Shown here piece by piece: positions 17,799 through 26,448 of a stretch of DNA of 64,000 nt. The notes beneath the pieces were generated by a model. That model made no database searches and was not told the DNA's origin. It saw only the letters and a list, made by a program, of their open reading frames with translations. The DNA is from Neorhizobium alkalisoli (lineage in GTDB: Bacteria; Pseudomonadota; Alphaproteobacteria; Rhizobiales; Rhizobiaceae), in assembly GCF_002968635.1 (NCBI RefSeq), contig NZ_PVBN01000011.1, forward strand, positions 1-64,000. Direction: 5' to 3'. Position 1 is the stretch's first letter. Each line of letters starts with the position of its first letter. Position numbers and translations under genes: made by a program.

Positions 17799-18038
17799 GA
17801 ATGCCTTGATGGACATGGCGCGGCAGATCTCCCGATCTCCGGCTGGGAGCGGAGCAGGCCGGCCGAAGGTGTTCGCCGGAGTAAACCAAGCGCGGTCAGC
17901 GGCCGTTACCCAGTGCCGAGACGTGCTGGAAGAATGTCGAGCATTTTGCTGCAAAATCTAGCCTGCCATTGATGGTGAGAAGATTGGACTATAGACTTAC
18001 TGTCGCGGCAAGCCGCCGTGCAACCATCAGGAGCTTTC

Positions 18039-18242
18039 ATGCCTACCGGTACTGTCAAATTTTTCAACGAAGACAAGGGGTTTGGCTTCATCACCCCAGA
18101 GAATGGCGGGGCGGATGTATTTGTGCATGTCTCTGCTCTTCAGCGAGGTGGATCTTTGAGAGAGGGACAAAAAGTAAGCTACGAACTCGGCCAAGATCGC
18201 AAAACCGGCAAGTCGAAAGCTGAAAACGTCAGCCCGCTTTAA
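18039..18242 (+). CDS. Cold-shock protein (CspA family)
   Basis: This is a 67-residue single cold-shock domain that binds single-stranded nucleic acid as an RNA chaperone or anti-terminator. RNP1 KGFGFI is at residues 13-18 and RNP2 VFVHVS at 27-32, with the start [16 protein letters not shown]. The ATG at 18039 has CAGGAGCTTTC upstream. About 240 nt of leader region precede it from the previous gene, room for the long 5' leaders typical of csp mRNAs, though I cannot define one. Confidence 0.95.
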   Translation: MPTGTVKFFNEDKGFGFITPENGGADVFVHVSALQRGGSLREGQKVSYELGQDRKTGKSKAENVSPL

Positions 18243-18925
18243 TCACCGATAGGCGTTTCCTTCACCTTGCCTCGTCCGACTTCATGCTCTTTTTGTGAAG
18301 AGGTATAACCATGTGAGAATGCAGCCTGGAGGGCATCGATCTGATGTATCAGACCATGCTCGCCGAGCTGCGACAACACTCACTCGACGCGGCACCCCCC
18401 CGACCTCCTTTCCTCCGGCCGGTCGACGCCCGTCACAGGGAGGGATCGCCGCTATTGGTATCTCGACCAGTCTGAGAAAAGAGGCGGACGGACCAGGTGA
18501 TACTCGGCCGCGCCAATGATCCGGAGATTGCCGGCCGTGTCGCGCGTTCTCCCAGCAGAAAGGACGACCTCCGCGCCCGACGCTGCCTCGTGCCACTTCC
18601 CCGCAAGGTGGGGGTGATACCCCCGACAGCATGTCCGGCGACGTCATCAAGGAGTGGGTCCAGCCTGGCTCGATGAAAACTCGGGCAGACCGGCCGGGCT
18701 TAATGGCCGGCATAACAACGTTGCCAGGTAGCCGATATCGGATATGCTGTGGGGGCGTCGGATGCCGGGATGATGTGGAAGGCAAAAGACCCATTCATCA
18801 CAGGCTTTGGGCAGGTCCACCGATAACGAACCAAGCCCATTTTGACCCACAAGAGAAGGCATTCTTCCCACTTTACGTACACCGTTCCCGGTTGAATTCA
18901 ACTGAGCGATGGAAGGCGGCGAGAT
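18243..18925. other. Long intergenic region with a decayed fragment
   Basis: This 683-base gap contains a probable nucleotidyltransferase-like remnant (18330-18600, listed separately). The rest holds short G/C-rich palindromic sequence such as CCGGCC...GGCCGG near 18690 but no convincing gene. The GH13 promoter should lie in its last 100 bases. Confidence 0.4.
18330..18600 (+). pseudogene. Possible decayed nucleotidyltransferase-fold gene remnant
   Basis: One frame reads GIDLMYQTMLAELRQHSLDAA and then, in another frame, GRDRRYWYLDQSEKRGGRTR. A further shift gives LGRANDPEIAGRV and RKDDLRARR. The order LAEL - GRxYWY - RY/VGP-like - DPEI resembles the GSU2403-type nucleotidyltransferase-fold family seen in rhizobia. 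That assignment is from memory of the family pattern and is tentative. The changes of frame mean it is not a working gene. Confidence 0.4.
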
Positions 18926-20806
18926 ATGGTCCTGGAAGCAAGCATTGCAGATATCGACTTTGCGGCGCTCACCTCCGGCCGAACCTACCACCCCTCGCCA
19001 ACAGCGTGGGAGGATGAGGTCCTCTACTTCCTGATGCTCGACCGCTTCTCCGACGGCAAGGAATGTGATTTTCGCGGCAACGACGGGAGCATTGTCGCAG
19101 AAGGCGCGGACGCTTCGACGCGGGCATTCAGCGAGGCGGACCGCGACAATGCCATTTCCACCACAGAAGAAGCCTCAGCCTGGCGTGACGCCGGGGGACG
19201 CTGGTGCGGCGGCACGCTCAAAGGTTTGACCGGCAAGATCGGATATCTGAAGCGCCTCGGCGTGACTGCTATCTGGATCAGCCCGGTTTTCAAGCAGGTT
19301 GCATTCCAGCAGACCTATCATGGCTACGGAATCCAGAACTTCCTGGATGTGGATCCGCATTTCGGAACCCGCGACGACCTGAAGGATCTGGTTACAGCGG
19401 CTCATTTTCTTGGTATCCGAGTCATTCTGGACATTATCCTCAACCATAGCGGCGCAGTCTTTTCCTACGACGCTGATCGTTATCCGACCAGCGAACCAGG
19501 CGCGTTTGATCCACGATGGGATGGTGGCTCCTACCGCGTGGCCGGGTTCAACGACCGTCATGGCCAACCGATCATCCCATTCCAGCGCTTGCCGAGAGCT
19601 GCGGACGGTGGACCGAGTGACGATGCGATCTGGCCGCGGGATCTGCAAGAGCCAGTGTCCTTCACCGCGCGCGGTCGTATCAGCGGCTGGGACCATTCCC
19701 CCGAATATCTGGAAGGAGACTTCTTCGACCTCAAGGACATTCGCCTGGGGGAGGGCCAGATCGATACATATCAACCCTCGCCGGCCTTGAAGGCGCTTTG
19801 CGATGTCTACCGGTTTTGGATCGCATTTGCCGATCTCGACGGTTTTCGAGTCGACACTGTCAAACATATGGATCCAGGGGCCGCGCGATATTTCGGGTCC
19901 GTGATCCACGAGTTCGCGCAGACGCTCGGTAAAGACAAGTTCTATCTGATTGCCGAGATCGCCGGTGGACGGCCTCACGCCTATACGACGCTAGAGACTA
20001 CCGGTCTCGATGCGGCCCTAGGAATCGACGATATTCCCGACAAGCTTGAGTGGATACCGAAGGGACGCCGAAATCCTTCCGACTACTTCGACCTCTTCAG
20101 GAATTCTATCCTTGTCGGGAAGGGAACACATACCTGGTTTCGTGACAAGGTCGTGACGGTTCTCGATGATCATGACCAAATCCGCAATCAATCCAGAAAG
20201 GCACGCTTTGGCGCCACCAATCCACCTGTCTCGCTGGCTCTTGCCGCGCTGACCTTGAATGCCATGACGATTGGGATCCCATGCATATACTACGGTAGCG
20301 AACAGCTCTTCGACGGGACTGGCGACAATGACAGATATCTCCGCGAGTGCATGTTTGGCGGGCCGTTCGGGGCGTTTCGAAGCAGAGGGAAACACTTCTT
20401 CAAGGAAGATGAATGGCTATACCAGGAGCTTGCCAAGGTCCTGGAGGTGCGGCACCAAAATCTTCCATTGCGCCGCGGCCGTCAGTATCTGCGCGAGATA
20501 TCCGGCAATGGCGCAGACTTCGGTTTTCCTCGGATGATCGGCGCAGAATTGCGTTCGATCGTGGCATGGTCGCGAATCCTGGACCGATCCGAAGTACTTG
20601 TTGCGATCAACACTGATATGACCGAGGACAGAACCGCATCGGTTATCATCGATCATGACCTGCACCAACCGGAGACCGAGATGCGCTGCATCTACTCTAC
20701 CAACGCCGGGGCAATTGGAACGATGAGCCGTGTCTTTGAAATGCAGGACGGCAAGCGCTTCGTAAGACTGACGCTGCCCGCCGCAGGTGTCTCCATCTTC
20801 CGTTAG
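18926..20806 (+). CDS. GH13-family glycoside hydrolase (alpha-amylase type)
   Basis: This 626-residue (beta/alpha)8 glycosidase cleaves or transfers alpha-glucosidic bonds. Region I is DIILNHSG (169-176), region II GFRVDTVKH with nucleophile Asp310, region III LIAEIAG with acid/base Glu344, and region IV LDDHDQ with Asp417. No signal peptide is visible, so it appears cytoplasmic. A 100-residue insertion between regions I and II is longer than in simple amylases. It stands alone without maltose or trehalose partners. The substrate could be an alpha-glucan, sucrose or trehalose. Confidence 0.9.
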   Translation: MVLEASIADIDFAALTSGRTYHPSPTAWEDEVLYFLMLDRFSDGKECDFRGNDGSIVAEGADASTRAFSEADRDNAISTTEEASAWRDAGGRWCGGTLKGLTGKIGYLKRLGVTAIWISPVFKQVAFQQTYHGYGIQNFLDVDPHFGTRDDLKDLVTAAHFLGIRVILDIILNHSGAVFSYDADRYPTSEPGAFDPRWDGGSYRVAGFNDRHGQPIIPFQRLPRAADGGPSDDAIWPRDLQEPVSFTARGRISGWDHSPEYLEGDFFDLKDIRLGEGQIDTYQPSPALKALCDVYRFWIAFADLDGFRVDTVKHMDPGAARYFGSVIHEFAQTLGKDKFYLIAEIAGGRPHAYTTLETTGLDAALGIDDIPDKLEWIPKGRRNPSDYFDLFRNSILVGKGTHTWFRDKVVTVLDDHDQIRNQSRKARFGATNPPVSLALAALTLNAMTIGIPCIYYGSEQLFDGTGDNDRYLRECMFGGPFGAFRSRGKHFFKEDEWLYQELAKVLEVRHQNLPLRRGRQYLREISGNGADFGFPRMIGAELRSIVAWSRILDRSEVLVAINTDMTEDRTASVIIDHDLHQPETEMRCIYSTNAGAIGTMSRVFEMQDGKRFVRLTLPAAGVSIFR

Positions 20807-20903
20807 CCGGCTTCTTCAGGACGCTTTTGCAGGCGGTTGATTCCGCACTCTGCTGAAGAAAAAACGAAGACGGGATCCGTCACCCGAGCATCCTGCTGTC
20901 TTT

Positions 20904-21626
20904 TCACTCGCTCTCTTCACCGAGAAGGCGAATGACGCTCTGCTTCATGTGAAAGTTCATGACCTCGCGTGCCTGCGCGGGATCACCGGCCTTGATTGCT
21001 TCGAGAACGCTGCCGTGCTCCTCGACAACGCGTGGCGCCACCTGGTCGGGCGGCCGTTCTTGCAACTTGCGGGTAAACTCCATCGTGAGCTTGATCTGGT
21101 TGCGCATCGTGCCGAGCGCGAAGGCGAAATACGGGTTGCGTGTTGCTCGCGCCACGGCCATGTGGAAGGCGAAGTCCGCTTCAAACACACCCTCGCCCGG
21201 CATTAGGGTCAGCATCCGCCGATGCGCTTCGTCGATTTCGCGGATGGCTTCGGGATCGCAAAGCCGCGCCGCATCCTCCGCCGCTGCGCATTCCACCACC
21301 TGGCGAAACCGCATGCAGCGCTTCATGTCGAACACGGTCTGGATCGACAGACCCTGAATATCTGCGGCAGACGGCACCACATCGGCGCGAGGTTGCACGA
21401 AATTGGCCGAACCACGCCGCGAGATGATCCGGCCAGCCTCGCGCATTTTCACCAGCGCCTTTCGCAAAACGGGACGCGAAACGCCGAACTGACGGGCAAG
21501 CTCCGCCTCCGGCGGCAGGCGCCCACCGCCTTGCCAGGCCGGCGCCTCGAGCATCGCCTCAAGCCGGGCGAGTACATGCGACGAAAGGTCCTTGAGCGGG
21601 CGCGCTTGCTGACTGATCTCATCCAT
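20904..21626 (-). CDS. GntR-family regulator, FadR/FCD subfamily
   Basis: This regulator has 240 residues from ATG 21626 (a GTG two codons upstream is possible). The N-terminal winged helix is visible in LPPEAELARQFGVSRPVLRKALVKMREAG and RRGSANFV. The C-terminal FCD helical domain, with metal-binding His/Asp residues, covers about residues 90-230 (EIDEAHRRM, FHMAVARATRNPYF). It is transcribed divergently from gudD and is very likely its regulator. D-glucarate, galactarate or a derived keto acid is the expected effector. Confidence 0.92.
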   Translation of the reverse strand: MDEISQQARPLKDLSSHVLARLEAMLEAPAWQGGGRLPPEAELARQFGVSRPVLRKALVKMREAGRIISRRGSANFVQPRADVVPSAADIQGLSIQTVFDMKRCMRFRQVVECAAAEDAARLCDPEAIREIDEAHRRMLTLMPGEGVFEADFAFHMAVARATRNPYFAFALGTMRNQIKLTMEFTRKLQERPPDQVAPRVVEEHGSVLEAIKAGDPAQAREVMNFHMKQSVIRLLGEESE

Positions 21627-21676
21627 TATCACATCCTACCGTCGGCACTCGGCCTTTCCAATAGGGTCGTCGAATT

Positions 21677-21696
21677 TACTAATATTTACTGATATT
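21677..21696 (+). promoter_or_regulatory. Tandem direct repeat, probable GntR operator
   Basis: TACTAATATT is followed immediately by TACTGATATT (nine of ten identical). The second copy runs into the -35 hexamer of the gudD promoter, and the site lies 50 nt upstream of the gntR start. A regulator bound here could control both directions. Confidence 0.45.
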
Positions 21697-21724
21697 GACA
21701 AATTGGTTCGCTTGCGCGACTAAT
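21695..21724 (+). promoter_or_regulatory. Probable gudD promoter (-35/-10)
   Basis: A perfect -35 TTGACA at 21695-21700 is followed after 18 bases by ACTAAT at 21719-21724, four of six matches to the -10 consensus. It points toward gudD, whose start is 90 nt downstream. Confidence 0.45.
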
Positions 21725-21813
21725 TGAAGTAAGGCGGACGAGTTACGAAATCGCCACCATCAAACCTGAAAAACCGCAAGACCTTGGAAGTGCGGAACAT
21801 CATAGAGGTCCGG

Positions 21814-23190
21814 ATGCTCATCGAGCCGAATTCGTCGCCGCCCACCGTGAACAGCCATCTCACCCGGCATACGCCGCGCATCGTCTCCGTGCGGGCGATC
21901 CCGGTCGCAGGTCAGGATAGTATGTTGCTGAACCTAAGCGGCGCGCATGCCCCCTTCTTCACCCGCAACCTCGCGGTGATCGAAGATGATTCGGGCCATA
22001 CGGGGATCGGCGAAGTCCCCGGCGGCGAGGCGATCCGCAAGACGATCGACGAAGCCGGCTCGCTTCTCATCGGCCAGACGATCGGTAACTATAACGGCCT
22101 GCTCGACCGAGTGCGCACGACTTTCAGCGACCGCGACAGCGGCGGCCGCGGACTGCAGACCTTCGATCTGCGCACAACGATCCATGTGGTGACGGCGCTG
22201 GAATCGGCATTGCTCGACCTTCTTGGCCAACATCTCGGCGTGCCGGTGGCGGCGCTTCTCGGCGATGGCCAGCAGCGCGACCGGGTCGAGATGCTCGGTT
22301 ATCTCTTCTACGTCGGCGACCGCCGCAAGACGGACCTGCCCTATCGTGACGGCAAGGGCGAGACCGATGCCTGGTTGAGGCTGCGCGACGAGGAGGCCCT
22401 CACGCCGGAAGCGATCGTCCGGCTCGCCGAGGCAACGCAGGAGCGATACGGTTTTCGCGACTTCAAGCTGAAGGGCGGCGTTTTACGGGGCGACGACGAA
22501 ATCGAAGCCGTGACGGCAATCGCCCGCCGCTTTCCCGAAGCACGCGTGACGCTCGACCCGAATGGCGCCTGGTCGCTGGAGGAAGCAATCCGGCTCTGTA
22601 AGGGGCGCGGCAACGTGCTCGCCTATGCGGAAGACCCCTGCGGCGCGGAACAGGGCTATTCGGGCCGCGAGATCATGGCCGAATTCCGCCGGGCCACCGG
22701 CCTGCCGACCGCCACCAACATGGTGGCGACGGACTGGCGCCAGCTCTCGCACGCGATCCAGCTGCACTCGGTCGACATCCCTCTTGCCGACCCGCATTTC
22801 TGGACCATGCAGGGCTCCGTTCGCGTCGCACAGGTCTGCCAGACCTTCGGCATGACCTGGGGTTCGCATTCCAACAACCATTTCGACGTTTCGCTCGCGA
22901 TGTTCACCCATGTGGGCGCAGCCGCCCCCGGACGCGTCACCGCACTCGACACCCATTGGATCTGGCAGGACGGCCAGCGACTGACCCGCGAGCCGCTGAA
23001 GATCGAGGACGGGCATATTGCGGTGCCGGACCGGCCAGGTCTCGGCGTCGAACTGGACATGGAGCGTGTCGAGGAAGCACACCAACTTTACCTGAAGCAC
23101 GGGCTTGGCGCGCGCGACGACGCAACCGCCATGCAGTACCTCGTCAAAGACTGGCGCTTCGACAATAAGCGGCCGTGCCTGGTGCGGTAG
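21814..23190 (+). CDS. gudD: Glucarate dehydratase
   Basis: This enolase-superfamily dehydratase has 458 residues and converts D-glucarate (and often L-idarate) to 5-keto-4-deoxyglucarate. The opening [17 protein letters not shown] is diagnostic for GudD. Catalytic residues line up: the KLK pair Lys218/Lys220, metal ligands Asp248, Glu273 and Asn302, and the catalytic His352 in GSHSNNH. Length is close to the usual 446. The ATG at 21814 with GAGGTCCGG upstream is preferred over the TTG at 21784. It lies divergent from a GntR regulator and upstream of a TctC-type binding protein that may deliver aldarate. Confidence 0.95.
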   Translation: MLIEPNSSPPTVNSHLTRHTPRIVSVRAIPVAGQDSMLLNLSGAHAPFFTRNLAVIEDDSGHTGIGEVPGGEAIRKTIDEAGSLLIGQTIGNYNGLLDRVRTTFSDRDSGGRGLQTFDLRTTIHVVTALESALLDLLGQHLGVPVAALLGDGQQRDRVEMLGYLFYVGDRRKTDLPYRDGKGETDAWLRLRDEEALTPEAIVRLAEATQERYGFRDFKLKGGVLRGDDEIEAVTAIARRFPEARVTLDPNGAWSLEEAIRLCKGRGNVLAYAEDPCGAEQGYSGREIMAEFRRATGLPTATNMVATDWRQLSHAIQLHSVDIPLADPHFWTMQGSVRVAQVCQTFGMTWGSHSNNHFDVSLAMFTHVGAAAPGRVTALDTHWIWQDGQRLTREPLKIEDGHIAVPDRPGLGVELDMERVEEAHQLYLKHGLGARDDATAMQYLVKDWRFDNKRPCLVR

Positions 23191-23269
23191 CGACCGAATT
23201 ACAGGCCGCCATGCGCCCGGCGGCAATCATCGGGAAGCGGCGCGAAGGATCATTGAGGAGGATGACCCC

Positions 23270-24238
23270 ATGAAGGCAAGAACACTGCTCGCAATTTCAC
23301 TTGGTCTCGGCATCGCCCTTGCAGCAGGCGCTGCCAGGGCTTTCCCGGATGGGCCGATCACCATTATCGTACCTTTTCCGCCGGGCGGAGCAACCGACAC
23401 GACCGCACGGCTCATGGAGCCTCAGATGTCCAAGGTACTGGGAGCGAACATCGTCGTTGAAAACAAGCCAGGCGCGACCGGCGCGATCGGCGCCGGCCTG
23501 GTTGCCGATGCCGAGGCCAGCGGCCAGACGCTGCTGGTCGCCTCGCTCGGCACCTTTGCCACCAATCCTTATCTGCAGAAAAAGCTTTCCTACGATCCCA
23601 TGAAGGACTTCGATCTGCTGACGGTCGCGGTGAGCACGCCCAACGTGCTGGTTGCAACGCCGAAATTCAAGGCGAGCAGCGTGGAGGAACTCGTGGCTGA
23701 GATGAAGGCAAAGCCGGAGAGCGTAACCTTTGCAAATTCCGGCACAGGCTCCTCGGACCACCTGACCGCCGCCCTCTTCTGGCAGGCAACCGGCACAAAG
23801 GGCGTGCATGTGCCCTACAAGGGAGGCTCCGCGGCACAGGCCGATCTCGTCGGCGGCCACGTTGACGTGTCGTTCCAGAATCTCGGCGCCATCATCAATT
23901 TCGTGCAGGCGGGGCAAATGAAGGCATTCGCACAGACTGGCGAGAAGCGCCATCCGCTGCTGCCGAACGTGCCGACGCTCATCGAACTCGGATACGGCAA
24001 TGTCGTGGTCAGCGCCTGGCAGGGCGTTGCCGCGCCGAAGGGGCTGCCGGCCGAGGTAAAGGCGAAACTCAACCAGGCGATCCAGGCGTCGCTCAAAGAC
24101 CCCGAGGTCGTCGCGAAATTCAACAAGCTCAGCTTCGACGTCGTAGCCAATTCCAACGAGGAGTTCGGCACCTATCTCGGCAAGGAGATGGCTCGCTGGA
24201 AGGATGTCATCGAAAAAGGCAATATCAGCGCGGAATGA
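23270..24238 (+). CDS. Tripartite tricarboxylate transporter binding protein (TctC/Bug family)
   Basis: This periplasmic binding protein of the Bug/TctC family has 322 residues. It has a signal peptide (MKARTLLAISLG..., cleavage after AARA near residue 24) and the typical mature motif PDGPITIIVPFPPGGATDTTARL. GTGSSDHLTAALF and VPYKGGSAAQADLVGG are family hallmarks for carboxylate binding. The start at 23270 follows GAGGAGGATGACCCC. It is 79 nt behind gudD in the same direction, so glucarate or another sugar diacid is a plausible ligand. No TctA/TctB membrane genes are visible nearby. Confidence 0.9.
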   Translation: MKARTLLAISLGLGIALAAGAARAFPDGPITIIVPFPPGGATDTTARLMEPQMSKVLGANIVVENKPGATGAIGAGLVADAEASGQTLLVASLGTFATNPYLQKKLSYDPMKDFDLLTVAVSTPNVLVATPKFKASSVEELVAEMKAKPESVTFANSGTGSSDHLTAALFWQATGTKGVHVPYKGGSAAQADLVGGHVDVSFQNLGAIINFVQAGQMKAFAQTGEKRHPLLPNVPTLIELGYGNVVVSAWQGVAAPKGLPAEVKAKLNQAIQASLKDPEVVAKFNKLSFDVVANSNEEFGTYLGKEMARWKDVIEKGNISAE

Positions 24239-24254
24239 TCTGGTAATTCACGGA

Positions 24255-24296
24255 CGCCTAAGTCCGTTAGGCGGCTTCCTCGGCATGGGAAGCCGC
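24255..24296 (+). terminator. Overlapping stem-loops after the TctC-like gene
   Basis: Two overlapping hairpins follow the stop codon by 17 nt. CGCCTAA pairs with TTAGGCG around a five-base loop (24255-24273), and GCGGCTTCC pairs with GGAAGCCGC (24271-24296). They share three bases. There is no T-run, so termination without a factor is unproven. Confidence 0.5.
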
Positions 24297-24416
24297 CCAG
24301 GTAGATACATCAGAGCCGCGTCGGCAAGCTGCTGCTACTGCGACCGCGTGATGACCATCGCGTTCAAAGGCGGAGCCGAACCGACTGGAATTGTCAGGCG
24401 ACCACCAAAGCCGGTG

Positions 24417-24698
24417 CTAGTGAAGAACCGGGGATCTGTCGGACCTCATCGAGTACAGATGCAAGAGCATGACTCCCTGCTTGAGCAGGAGTTCGGCGGA
24501 CAATAGATCCCGTGCTGCCAGGTCGCTTCTTATTCCGCGGATCATGCCTGCCACGCATTTCGAGTTGGCGGCGAAACGAATATCACCCAGAATCTCGGCC
24601 TCGTCGGCGGCATCCTCGAGAGCGCCAGCAACCGTCTCGAACATGTTGAACCGTTCGCGGAGGTTCATTTCTTCAAGAGTTTTGGGATCTCCGTCCAT
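24417..24698 (-). CDS. Conserved-looking small hypothetical protein
   Basis: This protein has 93 residues and I do not recognise a family. The ATG at 24698 is preceded by AAGGAGACAAA at ideal spacing, which is good evidence for a real gene; the frame is open to 24890 but lacks such a site upstream. The sequence is mostly acidic helix (ERFNMFETVAGALEDAADEA) followed by a helical segment with Cys and Leu repeats (LSAELLLKQGVMLLHL). No signal peptide or membrane span is clear. It stands alone between a terminator-like hairpin and an unassigned gap. Confidence 0.6.
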   Translation of the reverse strand: MDGDPKTLEEMNLRERFNMFETVAGALEDAADEAEILGDIRFAANSKCVAGMIRGIRSDLAARDLLSAELLLKQGVMLLHLYSMRSDRSPVLH

Positions 24699-25093
24699 TT
24701 TGTCTCCTTCGCACGCACCGTGGCTCGTAGCGGATAACCGCAACGCACGTTCTGACGTTGAAACGCTGGCGATTGGTAGTTTACATATGGAAATCGTCGA
24801 AAAGATAAGCAAGTCATGACCGCAATGCGGCTGATGCATGGTACCCTCGCGAACAGTTGAGATAACTTTCTTCGCGCTTAATTGTTGCAATCTTACTTGG
24901 ATCTCGGTGTCGACGGAGCGCGCCGACTAGCAAGATCTAGCTCCCGACCCTTGCACGAGACTGATCGGCCGCACAAGAGGATCCGCGTGGCGGTGAACGA
25001 AAGCGAGCGAAGAAGCAGAAGAGGGTTCCGCCCAGCATTCCATTGTAGCGCCAGATCCGGCGCTGGCGCCTGTCATTCGGTAGTTTATGGGTG
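24699..25093. other. Intergenic region without recognisable content
   Basis: Between the small hypothetical gene and the first L,D-transpeptidase I see about 395 bases with no gene that I can support. Promoter sequence for the small minus-strand gene is expected just above 24698 but I cannot define hexamers. Confidence 0.35.
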
Positions 25094-26191
25094 TCACTCT
25101 TCGGACGGCTGGTCGGCGATCGCCGCTGCACCGGTTCGCTTGGCGACATCTTGGAACGGATCTGCCAGCGCTGCATCCGGCCTGCTGACAGGATACTTGA
25201 TACGGGAGGTGCTAGCCGCCAGCTTGTCGGCCCCGTTTTTCTTCAGTAGCGCCCGGAAGTTCGAATGCATTCCGCCATCGATGTAGGCACTGACAGGCAT
25301 CGACTTGCTCTCCGCCAACGCGGCGTCCACCTTCTGATTTTCGGCGGCGATCTTCGCCATGAGCTGTGAATCCGGCGGCGTCACAGCGGGTGGACAGGCT
25401 GCCAGCGGATCGCGAGGCTCGCCACTCTCGAATTCGGTGTTGAACACGTAGCGGCGGCCGCAGACTGAAACTTTCGGCTGCTGCTTTGTGAGTTCGAAGG
25501 CGTCGTAACCTTCCTTGAGAGTGCGCCAGAACGGCAAGTTCCGGTCACCTTTATGGAGAGCCATGTTCCCAGGTGTCATGCGAAAGGGATAAGCCTGCAC
25601 TTGGAAGGTGCCCTGTCCGGACGCGAGCGCCTTGGAGACGACAGAGTAGATCTCGCCGACGCCCTGATCGGTAAGCGCATAGCAGCCTGAGGAGGAACAG
25701 GCTCCGTGGACCATAAGTGCTTCCCCTGTGTATCCGAGCGCGGACTCCAGCCTGTTCGGGTAGCCGAGATTGAAGGAGACGTAATACTGGGACTTCGGGT
25801 TCAGCATCCCCGCGGACACATGATAGAAGCCTTCGGGAGCCTGACGGTCGCCGTTCTTCGTCTTCGAGCCGAGCTTTCCGGACCACCTGCACATCGGATA
25901 TGTCTTCAAGAGCGCGTACCGACCGGTCCTGTCGATCTTCCAGACTTCAAGTTCGCTCTCCTGCTTGAAGATCCTGACAAGTACGGGGCTCTCCGCCTTC
26001 ATGCCCTTATTGGACATCTCAGCCAGGAGCTTGCCTGGTATCTGCGGGGGAGCCTTCGCCACGTCGTCAAGGCCCATCGCCACACAACCGGAGAGCGCTG
26101 CGCCGATGACTGCGAGCGCGCCGAAGCGGCGGGCGATGGCAAGGACGCCGCCTCTGGTCGGCATCGGGGGAATGTTGAACAGCGAAGTCAT
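25094..26191 (-). CDS. YafK-type L,D-transpeptidase lipoprotein
   Basis: This 365-residue protein is related to YafK/DpaA-type L,D-transpeptidase-fold enzymes. The N-terminus carries a hydrophobic stretch ending in the lipobox LSGC, so it is probably anchored as a lipoprotein. The catalytic region reads ALMVHGACSSSGCYALTD, with the conserved His and a Cys in the YkuD-like fold. DRQAPEGFYHVSAG and NLGYPNRLESALG are typical for this group. Such enzymes crosslink peptidoglycan or remove lipoprotein attachments. A 100-residue C-terminal extension of unclear role follows. Confidence 0.85.
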   Translation of the reverse strand: MTSLFNIPPMPTRGGVLAIARRFGALAVIGAALSGCVAMGLDDVAKAPPQIPGKLLAEMSNKGMKAESPVLVRIFKQESELEVWKIDRTGRYALLKTYPMCRWSGKLGSKTKNGDRQAPEGFYHVSAGMLNPKSQYYVSFNLGYPNRLESALGYTGEALMVHGACSSSGCYALTDQGVGEIYSVVSKALASGQGTFQVQAYPFRMTPGNMALHKGDRNLPFWRTLKEGYDAFELTKQQPKVSVCGRRYVFNTEFESGEPRDPLAACPPAVTPPDSQLMAKIAAENQKVDAALAESKSMPVSAYIDGGMHSNFRALLKKNGADKLAASTSRIKYPVSRPDAALADPFQDVAKRTGAAAIADQPSEE

Positions 26192-26448
26192 GCGGCGGTA
26201 CTGATGCCCTGGTAAAATTGGAACTGCGCCCCCTTCAATCTGGGGCAGCCGTTGTTCTCCGTTGAGCTTAACTACACGATCAAGCGACGATGTGCGAGGC
26301 CGTTCGTCGATCCGTCGCGTTTCATAAGACGTCTATCAGCTCGCGATTCTCTTCGAGAAAGGAGCGGTCATCTTCCAAACAAGGTCGGATCATCGCCTCA
26401 GGGGCAGGGCGGACGGGAACGATTTTGCTCGCGGTCACTTAGAGCTTC

